NCBI RefSeq assembly: GCF_000525835.1
Contig: NZ_AODD01000003.1
Span: 1-64,000 of the forward strand
Direction: 5' to 3'
From: Listeria grandensis FSL F6-0971
Lineage (GTDB): Bacteria; Bacillota; Bacilli; Lactobacillales; Listeriaceae
DNA length: 64,000 bases
This document shows positions 37,270 through 48,823 of the stretch, one piece after another (position 1 is the stretch's first letter; every line of letters starts with the position of its first letter). The position numbers and the translations under genes were made by a program. Below the pieces are notes generated by a model. The model ran no database searches and was not told the origin of the DNA. It saw only the letters and a list, made by a program, of their open reading frames with translations.

Positions 37270-37923
37270 CTAATCCGTTAATAATGAGATATAATATTTA
37301 TACAGTTGTTGCACAACTTCCGTCGCACGCTCATACTCTCGCTTTTCCAATGCATCCAGTAGCAGTCCCATCGCCTCCACTGTGCACATCGCCGAAGTAA
37401 GTATAAACTGTCTACCAAAGATATCATCAAACTCTGTCAATTGCATATTAATCTTCCGAAGACTACTGCCTAAACTCATCATATTCGCCTGTTGACAAAG
37501 TTTTAGGTAAAACCGTTCGCACGCATCTATATAATTTGTATAGCTAGCATTCTCAAGACTTACTCTCATCTCTTCCAGATGTGTATAAAGCGGCTGTTTC
37601 ACAATCGGCACATTCATCTCTTTTATGCGCTGGATAATGTATTCCATATTCAAAAACATGATTTGGAAGCGACCTGAATAAAAAAATTCTTGACTATGCG
37701 TTTCTTTTACACAATACATATCATCAGGCAATTGCGTTAACAAACCTCTTTGGCTCAACAACCGCAATGCTTGTTCTGCAATATTACTCGACACACCAAA
37801 CAGAGCTGCAAGATGTTGCACCTCAATCGTGTCACCAATTTTGTATTTTTTGCAAAGAATGTCCTTTTTTATAGACGCATAGATTTCATCTGCTACTCGT
37901 TCATTGTTTAGTATCATCATCAA
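37270..37923 (-). CDS. GntR-family (FadR type) regulator, possible LutR
   Basis: 217 aa. N-terminal winged helix (RVADEIYASIKKDILCKKYK, then FGVSSNIAEQALRLLSQRG) and an all-helical FCD-like C-terminal domain of about 140 aa (LEEMRVSLENASYTNYIDAC). FadR-subfamily regulators bind small organic acids. It lies upstream of lutABC on the same strand, so it most probably controls lactate use, as LutR does in Bacillus, though LutR identity is inference. Three consecutive ATG codons (37923, 37920, 37917) are possible starts and the ribosome site is weak. Confidence 0.8.
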   Translation of the reverse strand: MMMILNNERVADEIYASIKKDILCKKYKIGDTIEVQHLAALFGVSSNIAEQALRLLSQRGLLTQLPDDMYCVKETHSQEFFYSGRFQIMFLNMEYIIQRIKEMNVPIVKQPLYTHLEEMRVSLENASYTNYIDACERFYLKLCQQANMMSLGSSLRKINMQLTEFDDIFGRQFILTSAMCTVEAMGLLLDALEKREYERATEVVQQLYKYYISLLTD

Positions 37924-38064
37924 TTACCCGCTTCTTCACTTTATTATGATCCCTCCTCATTGTAAACGATAAAGCGAAACTAAAAAAGAGCAAGATGCCT
38001 CAAAGTTGACTTTCAGCAGCGGAAAAAATAAGAAGTTTCATCAATCAAGAAAGGATGATTCGCC

Positions 38065-39515
38065 ATGAATGGGATTCTAGAAAAAGATAAAGAACGGCAA
38101 TTGCTGGTCATAAAACTCCTCCTATCCGATCATAAAATTTGGGATCGCCAAGAAATCTGCAAACTTGTCAACTGTTCGAAAAAAACATTGGCTCGCGATC
38201 TAAAAAATCTGGAGCATTCGCTACCACCCAACTGGTCTCTCATCAATACTATCGAAGGAATTAGCCTTGAGAAGCCATTCGATGAAAACTTCATTCACCT
38301 ATTTTCGGCCTTCTTTTCAGAAACGTATTTGTTCCGACTTTGTTATGATATCTATGATGAAAAGAAACTTTCTCTCGCCGCGTGGTGCCAGGAGAACTTC
38401 GTCAGTCAAGCGACCATTTATCGTAAGCTCACACCCGTTCATCGCTACTTAAAATCGATTCACCTACAACTAGAAAATAAACCACTTGATTTGATTGGTA
38501 AAGAATCACAAATTCGCTTCCTCTTCTACGATCTATTTTTCAATGCCTATCCGGCGCATGATATTTTCTTTATCGACATCACGTGGGAAATTATCGATCG
38601 CTTTATTGAGAATATTATGCGAAAATTAGACCTATACTTTTCACCTGCAGCAAAAATTCAATACGCGGCTTGGATTGGGCTTTCTCTAACGCGAATCAAA
38701 CGCGGCTATCCTATCGATATTCGCGACACTCGCACAACAAAAACATGGCTTATCTTCAATGAAAACAATGATTTAGCACCTGTTTCCAAGACCTTGGCGA
38801 TGAGTTACAAATCGATATTTCCGAAGCAGAATCTATTTTCATGCTGTCCTGTATGTTCTTTTGTTCCAAGTCCTATACCTCAGAAACATCCAAACAAAAA
38901 CGAATTGAAATCTGTCAAAAAGCAACCCCTGTCACGTTCCGACTCGTCGACACTATTTTCCATGCCCTACCAAAAGAAGTCGGTTGGGATGAAACCGATT
39001 TACTTGTCAGTTTAATCGACACGTTTTCGGTATTTCACGCGGTAGAAAGTCCATTGTTTTTAGCGCAAGAACGATTTTTAATCAAGGAAGAGCACGTTTT
39101 ATCCCCTGATTTAGAACGAGAAATTGATAGGATATTTCAAATGTTTTCCGAAGAACCCATGTATGCTTACTTACGCGAAAATCACGATGTTTTAATGTAT
39201 CGGATCGGCATCAGCATCCAAACAGCGATCGAACGCTCCGCACGCCCCGACATTTTAACCGCAAAAATCTTCTCACAAAACGGTTTTCTCTGGGAAGATC
39301 TCGTGAAAAAAACAATTCGTTCTCGATACTCGGCGCAACAACTCATCATCGTAAAAAGTGGTCACCCACAAGCCGATTTTATTATTACCGACTTACCACT
39401 ACCACATAGCGATATCCCGCAAATCGTCTGGAATACTAATCCAACATTGCGCGATTGGCAAATGCTTGACGCTTATATCGAATCACGAACACATCAAGAA
39501 GAAGAATTACTTTAA
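38065..39515 (+). CDS. Mga-like helix-turn-helix regulator (frameshifted in this copy)
   Basis: The first frame (38065-39015) carries an Mga/BglG-type N-terminal HTH (DRQEICKLVNCSKKTLARDL) and a second helix-turn-helix (FVSQATIYRKLTPVHRYL). The second (38841-39515) carries the C-terminal EIIB-like domain (RYSAQQLIIVKSGHPQADFI). Adding one T to the run at 38783-38785 joins them (APVFQDLGDELQI) and gives 483 aa, the usual Mga-family length. Ribosome site AAAGGATG. It precedes an ABC exporter by 26 bp, so it likely regulates that exporter. The signal is unknown. The single-base deletion may be a sequence error. Confidence 0.8.
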
Positions 39516-39541
39516 AATTTAAAAAAGGAGATGATACACAC

Positions 39542-40437
39542 ATGCTACAAGTCAATAACGTATCCAAACAATTCGGCGACAAAATAGCCGTCGATGATCT
39601 ACATTTCCAAATTAATGAAGGGGAAATTCTCGCTTAATTGGCCAAAATGGTGCAGGTAAAACGACGACATTCCGCCTTATTCTCAATTTCCTGCGTCCCA
39701 ATAGCGGGGAAATTCTGTGGGACAACCAAACGATCACAAAAATCAATACCGATATCATCGGCTACTTGCCAGAAGAACGCGGTCTCTATCCAAATGTCAC
39801 GATTGAAGACCAAATTCTCTTTTTTGCTGAGCTAAAAGGTTGTTCTCGAGCTAAAATAAAGCCAGAAATCGATCTTTGGATGGATCGCGCTGAAATCGTC
39901 GGTAAGAAAACAGATCTTGTGAAAACCTTATCCAAAGGGAACCAACAAAAAATTCAACTGATTAGCACGATTATTCACCAACCCAAATTAGTCATTCTAG
40001 ACGAACCATTCAGTGGCCTTGATCCCGTCAATGCCGAAATTCTGAAAAAATTCGTTTTTGATCTCAAAGCAGACGGCGCAACCATTATTTTCTCCAGTCA
40101 TCGGATGGAAAATGTCGATGAGCTCTGCGATTCCCTCGTGATGCTAAAACGCGGAAAAACAGTACTTCGTGGCAAATCTGAGGATGTCAAAAACAGCTTT
40201 GGCCGCAAACGAATCATGCTGGATGCGCCACACCCAAGTGAAGCACTCGCCGCTCTACCTGGTGTTATCCAAATCGAAAACCACAAAGGTATCCGCATCG
40301 TGCATCTCGCCGAAGAATCCGATGCCAACAGCGTATTTGATTTTGTCACAAAAGACGGCTTTATACCGATGTTTAGCTTAGAGCCACCAACCCTCGAAGA
40401 AATTTTCAAATGGAAAGCAGGTGAGTTGAATGAGTAA
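39542..40437 (+). CDS. ABC transporter ATP-binding protein, YhaQ/NatA-like (frameshifted in this copy)
   Basis: ATPase of a NatAB-type exporter. The N-terminus MLQVNNVSKQFGDKIAVDDL starts at 39542 after AAAGGAGATG. The open frame stops after GEILA because one T is missing at 39634-39635. The next frame continues LIGQNGAGKTT (Walker A), LSKGNQQKIQ (signature) and LVILDEPFSGLDPVN (Walker B). The corrected protein is 298 aa, the length of Bacillus YhaQ. Its stop overlaps the permease start by 8 bp. Likely exports Na+, peptides or drugs with the next gene; substrate unknown. Confidence 0.88.
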
Positions 40438-41665
40438 ATTCTGGGTCATTACGTCACAAGTCTACAAACGCCGCGTCAAAACGAAATCATTTCTAGTATC
40501 TCTTTTACTCCCGTTAATTATTGGCGCACTCATCTTCGCCTTACCTAAAATCATTGACTACTTCGGAGGTGGCGACGATCCAACAAAAATTGCGGTTATC
40601 GCTGAAAACCCTGCATTCGCTAAAGTCATCGCCGCCGACAAGGCCAACTTTAAAGTAGACAAGAAAATCGAAACCGAAAAACAAGCAAAAAACGCGCTCA
40701 AAGATGGTGACATCGAAGGTTTCGTAACGATCACACCTCTTGGAAAAGAAGTCAATGCTGTCTATACATCACAAGAGACCGCCGGAAACGCCTTGATGAC
40801 AGCACTTCAAAAAGACATCACAACTGTAACCTTGCAACAAAAAATAAAAGAATACAACATCACAGAAAAACAACTCGCGAGCCTGACCACTCCCGTTCCA
40901 GTTAAAAACGAGCTTCTATCCAACGACCAACTCACCAACAGTCAAAAAGAAGCCATGAGTGCCGCTATTCTCATGCTGACACTCGTTATTTTCATCTTCG
41001 TGATGAGCTATGCTAGCATTGTAGCTGCCGAAATTGCCAACGAAAAAGGCACACGAATCATGGAAATTATTTTATCTAGCGTCTCCTCAACGACACATTT
41101 AATGGCAAAACTAACCGCCATTTTGCTGATGCTACTGACTCAAATCGCTTTTTACGGGCTCTGTATTGCTGTCGTCATGATCGGTGGCAAAAATACGGAG
41201 GTCATCCAAAGTGTACTTGATCAGTTAGCCCAGTTCCCGACATATTACTTGATTTTAAATATCTTGTTCGTCGTACTTGGCTTGCTTCTCTACATTCTGC
41301 TATCCGCGATAATTGGCTCGATGGCGCCTAATGTCGAGACCGTTTCTCAGTTTATGTATCCGATGACGATGCTTGCAATTATTGGATATTGGGGCTCGAT
41401 TGCCGCTGCCAACGCGCCTAGTAATATGCTCGTCATTATTGGTTCTTATATTCCGACTTTCTCGCCAATGATGATGCTTGCCCGAATGGACCTGCTCGCC
41501 GTGGACGCGACGGGTATTTTCATCTCACTCGGTATTCTAGTTCTGACAAACGCTCTAGCCTTTTGGTTAGCGATTCGACTATACCGCGGCAACGTACTCC
41601 TTTACACAAATGACGGCTTGTTCAAAACATGGAAAACATCCTTAAAATATGCTAAACGTGACTAG
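40430..41665 (+). CDS. ABC-2 type permease, YhaP/NatB-like
   Basis: 411 aa. One N-terminal transmembrane helix (FLVSLLLPLIIGALIFALPK), a large outside loop (residues ~45-170), then five or six helices with the ABC-2 pattern FVMSYASIVAAEIANEKGTR and MEIILSSVSSTTHLMAKLTA. It pairs with the overlapping YhaQ-like ATPase. NatAB relatives extrude sodium; YhaQP substrates are not well known. The acetyltransferase starts 16 bp downstream, so this is the third gene of a four-gene set with the Mga-like regulator. Confidence 0.9.
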   Translation: MSKFWVITSQVYKRRVKTKSFLVSLLLPLIIGALIFALPKIIDYFGGGDDPTKIAVIAENPAFAKVIAADKANFKVDKKIETEKQAKNALKDGDIEGFVTITPLGKEVNAVYTSQETAGNALMTALQKDITTVTLQQKIKEYNITEKQLASLTTPVPVKNELLSNDQLTNSQKEAMSAAILMLTLVIFIFVMSYASIVAAEIANEKGTRIMEIILSSVSSTTHLMAKLTAILLMLLTQIAFYGLCIAVVMIGGKNTEVIQSVLDQLAQFPTYYLILNILFVVLGLLLYILLSAIIGSMAPNVETVSQFMYPMTMLAIIGYWGSIAAANAPSNMLVIIGSYIPTFSPMMMLARMDLLAVDATGIFISLGILVLTNALAFWLAIRLYRGNVLLYTNDGLFKTWKTSLKYAKRD

Positions 41666-41681
41666 AAAAGAGGTTTTACGA

Positions 41682-42156
41682 ATGATAATCAGAAAATCAA
41701 CGCAACAAGACGCTACGGATATGATGGAGTTAGAACATCTCGTCTGGACTTCCGGAACCACCCCCGGCGAGATCCATTTTGCAAATGAAGCGGAATATCT
41801 GCTAAAAAATCCGGCCGGCTCGAAAGTAGTTGCTGAAATCGACGGAAAAATTGCTGGTATTTTAGGCTACCATTCGCCGATTCCGCTCAAAACAAACCAA
41901 CATGTCTTAGATCTCGACATCGCTGTACATCCCGATTTCCAAAAACACGGCGTCGGTTCCACATTGATGGAAGAATTATTCCGAATCGCCAAAGCCGAGA
42001 ACAAGGAAAAGATATCGCTACGTGTCCTCTCGACAAACGAAAAAGCAATCCAATTTTATACGAAACATGGTTTTAAAAAAAGAAGGCCAGCTACACAATG
42101 AATTTATTATTAATGGCGAGTACGTAGATGACATTTTTATGGCGATTTTCCTATAA
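41682..42156 (+). CDS. GNAT acetyltransferase (C-terminus frameshifted)
   Basis: GNAT fold: DLDIAVHPDFQKHGVGSTLM holds the acetyl-CoA pocket (Q/RxxGxG/A-like). ATG at 41682 is 8 nt after AGAGG. In this copy the frame ends RRPATQ at 42101. With six rather than seven A at 42075-42081 it continues KKEGQLHNEFIINGEYVDDI and stops at 42156, a normal end (157 aa). It is the last gene of the Mga-ABC-acetyltransferase unit. The acceptor is unknown. Confidence 0.85.
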
Positions 42157-42245
42157 AAAGACTACTTTCGATACTATTAATTGCATTAAAATTCCATGCA
42201 TCCTTATTTTGGCACATCACCAATGTATCATTTTTCACTTTTTAT

Positions 42246-42271
42246 GTTTTAACTTTGCCAAAAGCGGCTAA
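42246..42271 (+). promoter_or_regulatory. SigmaB-like promoter
   Basis: GTTTTA, 14 nt, GGCTAA resembles the general stress sigmaB consensus (GTTT...GGGTAA) and lies 34 bp before a small ORF. Speculative. Confidence 0.35.
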
Positions 42272-42304
42272 TGTATAGTATCAAAGCGATAAGAGGGTGA
42301 TTGG

Positions 42305-42436
42305 GTGACAGAATTGCAAAGACTGAAGAACAAGCTTACCGGTGAAAAAGACGAATTAGCCAAGGAAGCCAAAGATCAGTTTGATAAGTTAACCAATGTC
42401 GCGTCGGAGCCGTCAGTATTTAGGGAATGTTTTTAA
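42305..42436 (+). CDS. Small hypothetical charged protein, 43 aa
   Basis: GTG at 42305 follows GAGGGTG by 5 nt. The product begins MTELQRLKNKLTGEKDELAK and is strongly helical and charged for the first ~30 residues (KEAKDQFDKLTN), recalling CsbD-like and other general-stress proteins. The last 12 residues (VASEPSVFRECF) are unlike the rest, which suggests a frameshift or that the true end is lost. A sigmaB-like promoter precedes it. Low confidence that it is a real gene. Confidence 0.4.
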   Translation: MTELQRLKNKLTGEKDELAKEAKDQFDKLTNVASEPSVFRECF

Positions 42437-42975
42437 AGTAGTAATACGATTATACCGAATCTAGTTTGCACAAGTTATTTGTATCTCGACTCCCAATTCT
42501 CGTTAACGAAAGCGATATTTTTTAAATATCGTGCGAGTAATCTATATGTTTTGTCTCACTGAGTACGCGTATAGGTGTATGGATGAGATACATTAACTTT
42601 GCTATAGTCGGATATCGTCTGGTGAAGGAAAGTTCAGTAGCTGGTCAGTCTTGCGAGAGCTTGAGGAAGACCACGGTAAATGTAAAGGTCGCGTCAAGAG
42701 GATTACCCACTCGTATGGCAAGGAATATGGAATCTCGTTACGTCGCTCCAACTATATCAATATTTGTTTTACCTCACTTTTGATATAGCTCGCGAAAAAG
42801 TTTCGTATTCAAAGGAAGGGTTTTAAAAATATATTCTTGGTAGTGATATTTATTAGTCCAAAGTTGTCTAGTAGATGTCGGGTTTTACCCGTCTTTGATC
42901 TACCTATTATTTTTAAATATCCGATCATATTTCGATTTTTGTTTAACCAGTTACTCAGACAAATTCCGACACATC
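42437..42975. other. Unexplained stretch, possibly degraded or non-coding
   Basis: About 540 bp with no confident gene. An open stretch at 42597-42788 (plus) can be read as GEGKFSSWSVLRELEEDHGK and onward, a protein-like fragment without start signals. Palindromes occur at 42512-42530 (CGATATT/AATATCG) and 42870-42905 (GTAGAT/ATCTAC around CGGGT/ACCCG). The stretch ends at a plus-strand terminator, so it may be transcribed. Confidence 0.5.
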
Positions 42976-42981
42976 TCGAGG

Positions 42982-43042
42982 AAAGAGGATGAGTAGAAAT
43001 GGATACGTTCTTGTAACCATTCCTACTTCATCCTCTTTTTTT
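42982..43042 (+). terminator. Strong plus-strand terminator with no known gene before it
   Basis: GAGGATGAgTAGaAATGG pairs with its complement over about 18 positions (mismatches in lower case), followed by seven T on the plus strand. The minus strand has only three T after the stem, so the hairpin suits a plus-strand transcript better, although it also follows the convergent EIIC-like gene. Confidence 0.75.
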
Positions 43043-43043
43043 G

Positions 43044-44060
43044 TTATTCTAATTCTACTCGTAAATCTCCGGCTCGCAACCATGATGAACGCAATAAAAA
43101 TGGTCTGGCAATGAGCGCTATCACCGCTGGAATCACGACCGCTACAATTAAGAAGGCCCCAAATGACAACCACCCATAATTCGCAATCAAAAATAATGGA
43201 GCAACAAAGGCGCATAATCCAAGCCCCGCTACCTCGGCCGACGCTTGTAAATGAAAAACAAGAACACCAATCGGGCTTGCTATCACTGCCGAAATAAGCG
43301 GAACGATCATCACCGCTGGCCGTTTAATAATGTTCGGCGTTTGCAGTTTTGGCGTACAAATCAGTTGCGCAAAAAATGCTCCCCAATTGTTATCACGGAA
43401 CCCTAGCACCGCAAATGAAACAAACTGCACCGAACATCCAATCAACGCAGCCGCACTCGCCGTTGGATCTAGTTGCAAAGCAATCGCTAGCGCCGCCGAT
43501 GATGCTGGACTCAATATCAAAATTGCAAACACGAGCGCTATCACCATCGAAGAAAATAGCGGTGATCCAGCCACCAGTGATGTAATTTCACCGCTCACCG
43601 AGGTCAAAACAGGCGCCATAATTTTTGAAAAAAGAAGTCCGCTAATTCCCCCCGAAAGTAACGCCGCGGCCGGAATCAAAATCATGTCGAAATTCGTTTT
43701 GCCAGTAACGCGTTTGCCAACCCATACTGCCACAATCACCGCTAAAATTGCCCCAATCGGCTCTCCACCGATAATCGAAAATCCGCCATTTTCAAGTGCT
43801 AATATGGCACCGCCACCAATGACCGAAGCAGCCGCGGCACTAATGACGACAAGTGTATTCGCACCTAGACAGATTGCAATCCCGACACCAAGTCCCGGAA
43901 TAAGTAATAATTTCCCGACCGCACCGATTTCAGTTAACCACGCGAATCCTATCATCTGCCCAATCGTTTGTAATAACAACCCCATACCAAGTGTTACGAG
44001 TACCGCGTTTGCAATCCCCATCGACGCTTTATAAGAGCGGTCCACAATATAATCCTTCAT
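43044..44060 (-). CDS. PTS EIIC-like membrane permease of unknown substrate
   Basis: 338 aa, about nine hydrophobic segments, very Ala/Gly/Ile-rich, matching the PTS_EIIC_2 family (segments such as IGGEPIGAILAVIVAVWVGK and CSVQFVSFAVLGFRDNNWGA). No EIIA or EIIB domain is attached or nearby, so it may use shared PTS partners or be a non-PTS transporter. It stands alone. ATG with AAGGGGAT upstream. No sugar can be assigned. Confidence 0.82.
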   Translation of the reverse strand: MKDYIVDRSYKASMGIANAVLVTLGMGLLLQTIGQMIGFAWLTEIGAVGKLLLIPGLGVGIAICLGANTLVVISAAAASVIGGGAILALENGGFSIIGGEPIGAILAVIVAVWVGKRVTGKTNFDMILIPAAALLSGGISGLLFSKIMAPVLTSVSGEITSLVAGSPLFSSMVIALVFAILILSPASSAALAIALQLDPTASAAALIGCSVQFVSFAVLGFRDNNWGAFFAQLICTPKLQTPNIIKRPAVMIVPLISAVIASPIGVLVFHLQASAEVAGLGLCAFVAPLFLIANYGWLSFGAFLIVAVVIPAVIALIARPFLLRSSWLRAGDLRVELE

Positions 44061-44312
44061 GCCTTATCCCCTTTTCTCGTTTAATCTTCTTCATTCTAGC
44101 GAGGATAAGCATGAAAGGCAAATGATGTTTTACTTACTAAACAATATAACTAATAATCATTCAAAAACCCTATTATCGCACAAAATAACAGCTATATGTT
44201 TAATATCTTGTTTAGTCGATTAAATATTTTATTTCACTCCAAAAGTCACTTAATTTTTTCTACCTAGTTCTGTATAATAGAGATGTATCCAAAAATAGAA
44301 AGGAGTTTTTTA

Positions 44313-44492
44313 ATGAAATTTGCTGGTTTGATTTTACTTATTTTAGGCATCATTGGTATTGGCGTATCATTTAGCATTGTTGGGATTATAGGTTTTATCG
44401 TCTGTTTAGTCTCTATTGTCCTATTTATCCTTGGTATCTTATTCATGCTTCGTTCTAAAAGAAAACGTAGTCGTCCCTATTCATATAGATAA
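44313..44492 (+). CDS. Small membrane protein, 59 aa
   Basis: GAAAGGAG precedes ATG 44313. The protein is nearly all two hydrophobic helices (FAGLILLILGIIGIGVSFSI and following) and ends in a basic tail (RSKRKRSRPYSYR). Similar two-helix proteins with a basic tail are common in Listeria and have no known function. A strong terminator follows at once, which supports expression. Confidence 0.65.
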   Translation: MKFAGLILLILGIIGIGVSFSIVGIIGFIVCLVSIVLFILGILFMLRSKRKRSRPYSYR

Positions 44493-44495
44493 AAC

Positions 44496-44537
44496 GAAAC
44501 CCAGCGATCTGACAATTGCAGAAGATCGCTGGGTTTC
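44496..44537. terminator. Bidirectional terminator between the small membrane protein and rph
   Basis: GAAACCCAGCGATCT pairs perfectly with AGATCGCTGGGTTTC (15 bp), a strong stem. Confidence 0.85.
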
Positions 44538-44543
44538 TTTATG

Positions 44544-47166
<2,623 letters not shown>

Positions 47167-47246
47167 TTATCGCTCCACACTAAGACAATAAATCTACCAC
47201 AATTCCGCTCTTTTATCAATGGATTTACGCCGATCATGCGCACAAC

Positions 47247-47284
47247 GCAAAAACGAGCCCAGACCACTTATCCAAGACTCGTTT
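47247..47284 (-). terminator. Intrinsic terminator after the MreB-like gene
   Basis: AAACGAGTC and GGCTCGTTT form a 7-8-bp stem with a T run on the minus strand, 13 bp past the gene. Confidence 0.65.
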
Positions 47285-47296
47285 ATCTTCTATTTC

Positions 47297-48310
47297 TTAT
47301 CGCGCGACTACTTTATCGATATTAATTAGCCGATCCATGTGTTCCATCGCCATGCTTGTTCCGAGCGCGACAGATTCAAACGGAGCTGGCGCCAGATGGA
47401 TTGGCACTGCAATTTTGCTGTGGAGCCATTCGGATAAGCCGCCTAGTAAAGAACCGCCTCCTGTTAGCATTAAACCACTGGCCCGAATATTACCGCTTAG
47501 TTCTGGCGGACTATTCTCAAGCGTCGTCTGTACCACACCCAGAATCCGATTTAAAAATTCATTGACCTCGTTTTGAAACTCGGTGGACTCTACCTCGATC
47601 GTAATCGGGAAACCCGTAACTAGATCGCGCCCCTCAATCTCAATCGTATGGTTCACCTGTGACATGTCACAATGTAGTTGCCACTTCACTTGCTCTGCTG
47701 TCTCCAAACCAATCAATACATTATATTTACTGCGAACAAGTTGCGCAATTTCACGATCCAGCTCGTTGCCAGATTTACGAATCGTTGCACTCGTTACGAT
47801 ACCTCCGTATGAAACAAGTGATGTTGTGATTTTACCTGCACCGATATCAACAATGACATTAGCAATCGGCTTTTCAAACGGCAGACCCGTACCCATCGTT
47901 GCCGCAAGTGATCCCTCGATAAAATAAAGCGACTTCACACCTAGCGAAAATAAGATATCACCGATCGCTTGACGCTCAATATTCGTCGCACCTGGCAAAA
48001 GTGACACAATCAAGTCCATTTGCTTAAAACGCTTCCCAGTCACTGCGCTCACACGGCTTTCTACTTTTTTCATTAATCGCAATGTCATATCAAAATCAAC
48101 AATGATTCCGCCTTGAAGCGGACTGATCACGACAATCGAGCCAGGCGTCTTCTCCGCTAACTCTTTCGCTTCATGCCCTATTTCTAAAACCTTATTTTTC
48201 TTCGTATCATATGCTAAAACTGTAGGCTCATGAAAAATCATTTTCTCCATGTCTGAGTAGATACTAATATTAGCCGTTCCAATATCAATACCAATTGTCA
48301 CTTTCCCCAT
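47297..48310 (-). CDS. MreB-family actin-like protein (divergent paralogue)
   Basis: 337-aa actin-fold protein. Phosphate 1 loop IGIDIGTANISIY, connect region AVTGKRFKQMDLIVSLLPG, phosphate 2 VIVDIGAGKITTSLVSYGG and adenosine loop LMLTGGGSLLGGL. It is more divergent than canonical MreB or Mbl (normal EPS/T, DIGGGTTD motifs are changed), so it may be the MreBH-like third paralogue found in Listeria. Role: probably cell-shape and wall-enzyme positioning at the membrane. ATG close to AAAGGA. Monocistronic. Confidence 0.85.
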   Translation of the reverse strand: MGKVTIGIDIGTANISIYSDMEKMIFHEPTVLAYDTKKNKVLEIGHEAKELAEKTPGSIVVISPLQGGIIVDFDMTLRLMKKVESRVSAVTGKRFKQMDLIVSLLPGATNIERQAIGDILFSLGVKSLYFIEGSLAATMGTGLPFEKPIANVIVDIGAGKITTSLVSYGGIVTSATIRKSGNELDREIAQLVRSKYNVLIGLETAEQVKWQLHCDMSQVNHTIEIEGRDLVTGFPITIEVESTEFQNEVNEFLNRILGVVQTTLENSPPELSGNIRASGLMLTGGGSLLGGLSEWLHSKIAVPIHLAPAPFESVALGTSMAMEHMDRLINIDKVVAR

Positions 48311-48452
48311 ATTCCTTTTCCCACTTTCCTAAAAGTTGATTATCAGATTCGCCCATCGTTTATAGCTATCCTCTTCCAGTATATCAGGTCTAAAAAATAT
48401 AATCCATGACAAAACCATGAACTTTTGCAAAATAATGTATACTAGGACAATA

Positions 48453-48485
48453 AAAAGGCCCTAGACGCGCATTAGGAACCTTTTG
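48453..48485 (-). terminator. Intrinsic terminator overlapping the MazG-like gene end
   Basis: AAAAGG..TCCTA and TAGGG.CCTTTT form an imperfect hairpin followed by T residues; the last codons of the gene lie in the stem. Confidence 0.5.
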
Positions 48486-48774
48486 TTGGGTATTTTATCA
48501 CATTTTTAGCTAGCTTAGCTTCCACGATAGAATTTACATTCGCATCCATCGCCTCTGCCATTTGAAGCGCATAAATAAAGACGTCTGCTAACTCTTCTAA
48601 TATAGCTTCTCGATTTTCATGAATCGCTTCTTCCGTTGTCTTCCACTGGAAACATTCTAATAACTCACTGGCCTCTAACGTGAGAGATATCGCCAAATCT
48701 TTCTGCATGTTATATTGATTTTCCCAACCGCGATCCAGAAGAAATTGATGCACGGTTTGTTTTAATTGCTCCAT
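48472..48774 (-). CDS. MazG-like nucleotide pyrophosphohydrolase
   Basis: 100-aa all-alpha NTP pyrophosphohydrolase of the MazG/RS21-C6 superfamily, cleaving (d)NTPs to NMP and PPi for pool cleaning. The metal-binding pattern is visible: SLTLEASELLECFQW (EExxE-like) and ILEELADVFIYALQMAEAM (ExxD). The Lys-rich end (KLAKNVIKYPTKGS) matches YpjD-like proteins. ATG at 48774. Next gene upstream is mtlD on the same strand after 49 bp, but functional linkage to mannitol is unlikely. Confidence 0.88.
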   Translation of the reverse strand: MEQLKQTVHQFLLDRGWENQYNMQKDLAISLTLEASELLECFQWKTTEEAIHENREAILEELADVFIYALQMAEAMDANVNSIVEAKLAKNVIKYPTKGS

Positions 48775-48823
48775 CACTGCGCCCCATCTCTTTTTACAAT
48801 GAGTGTAGCACAAGATACTCGCG

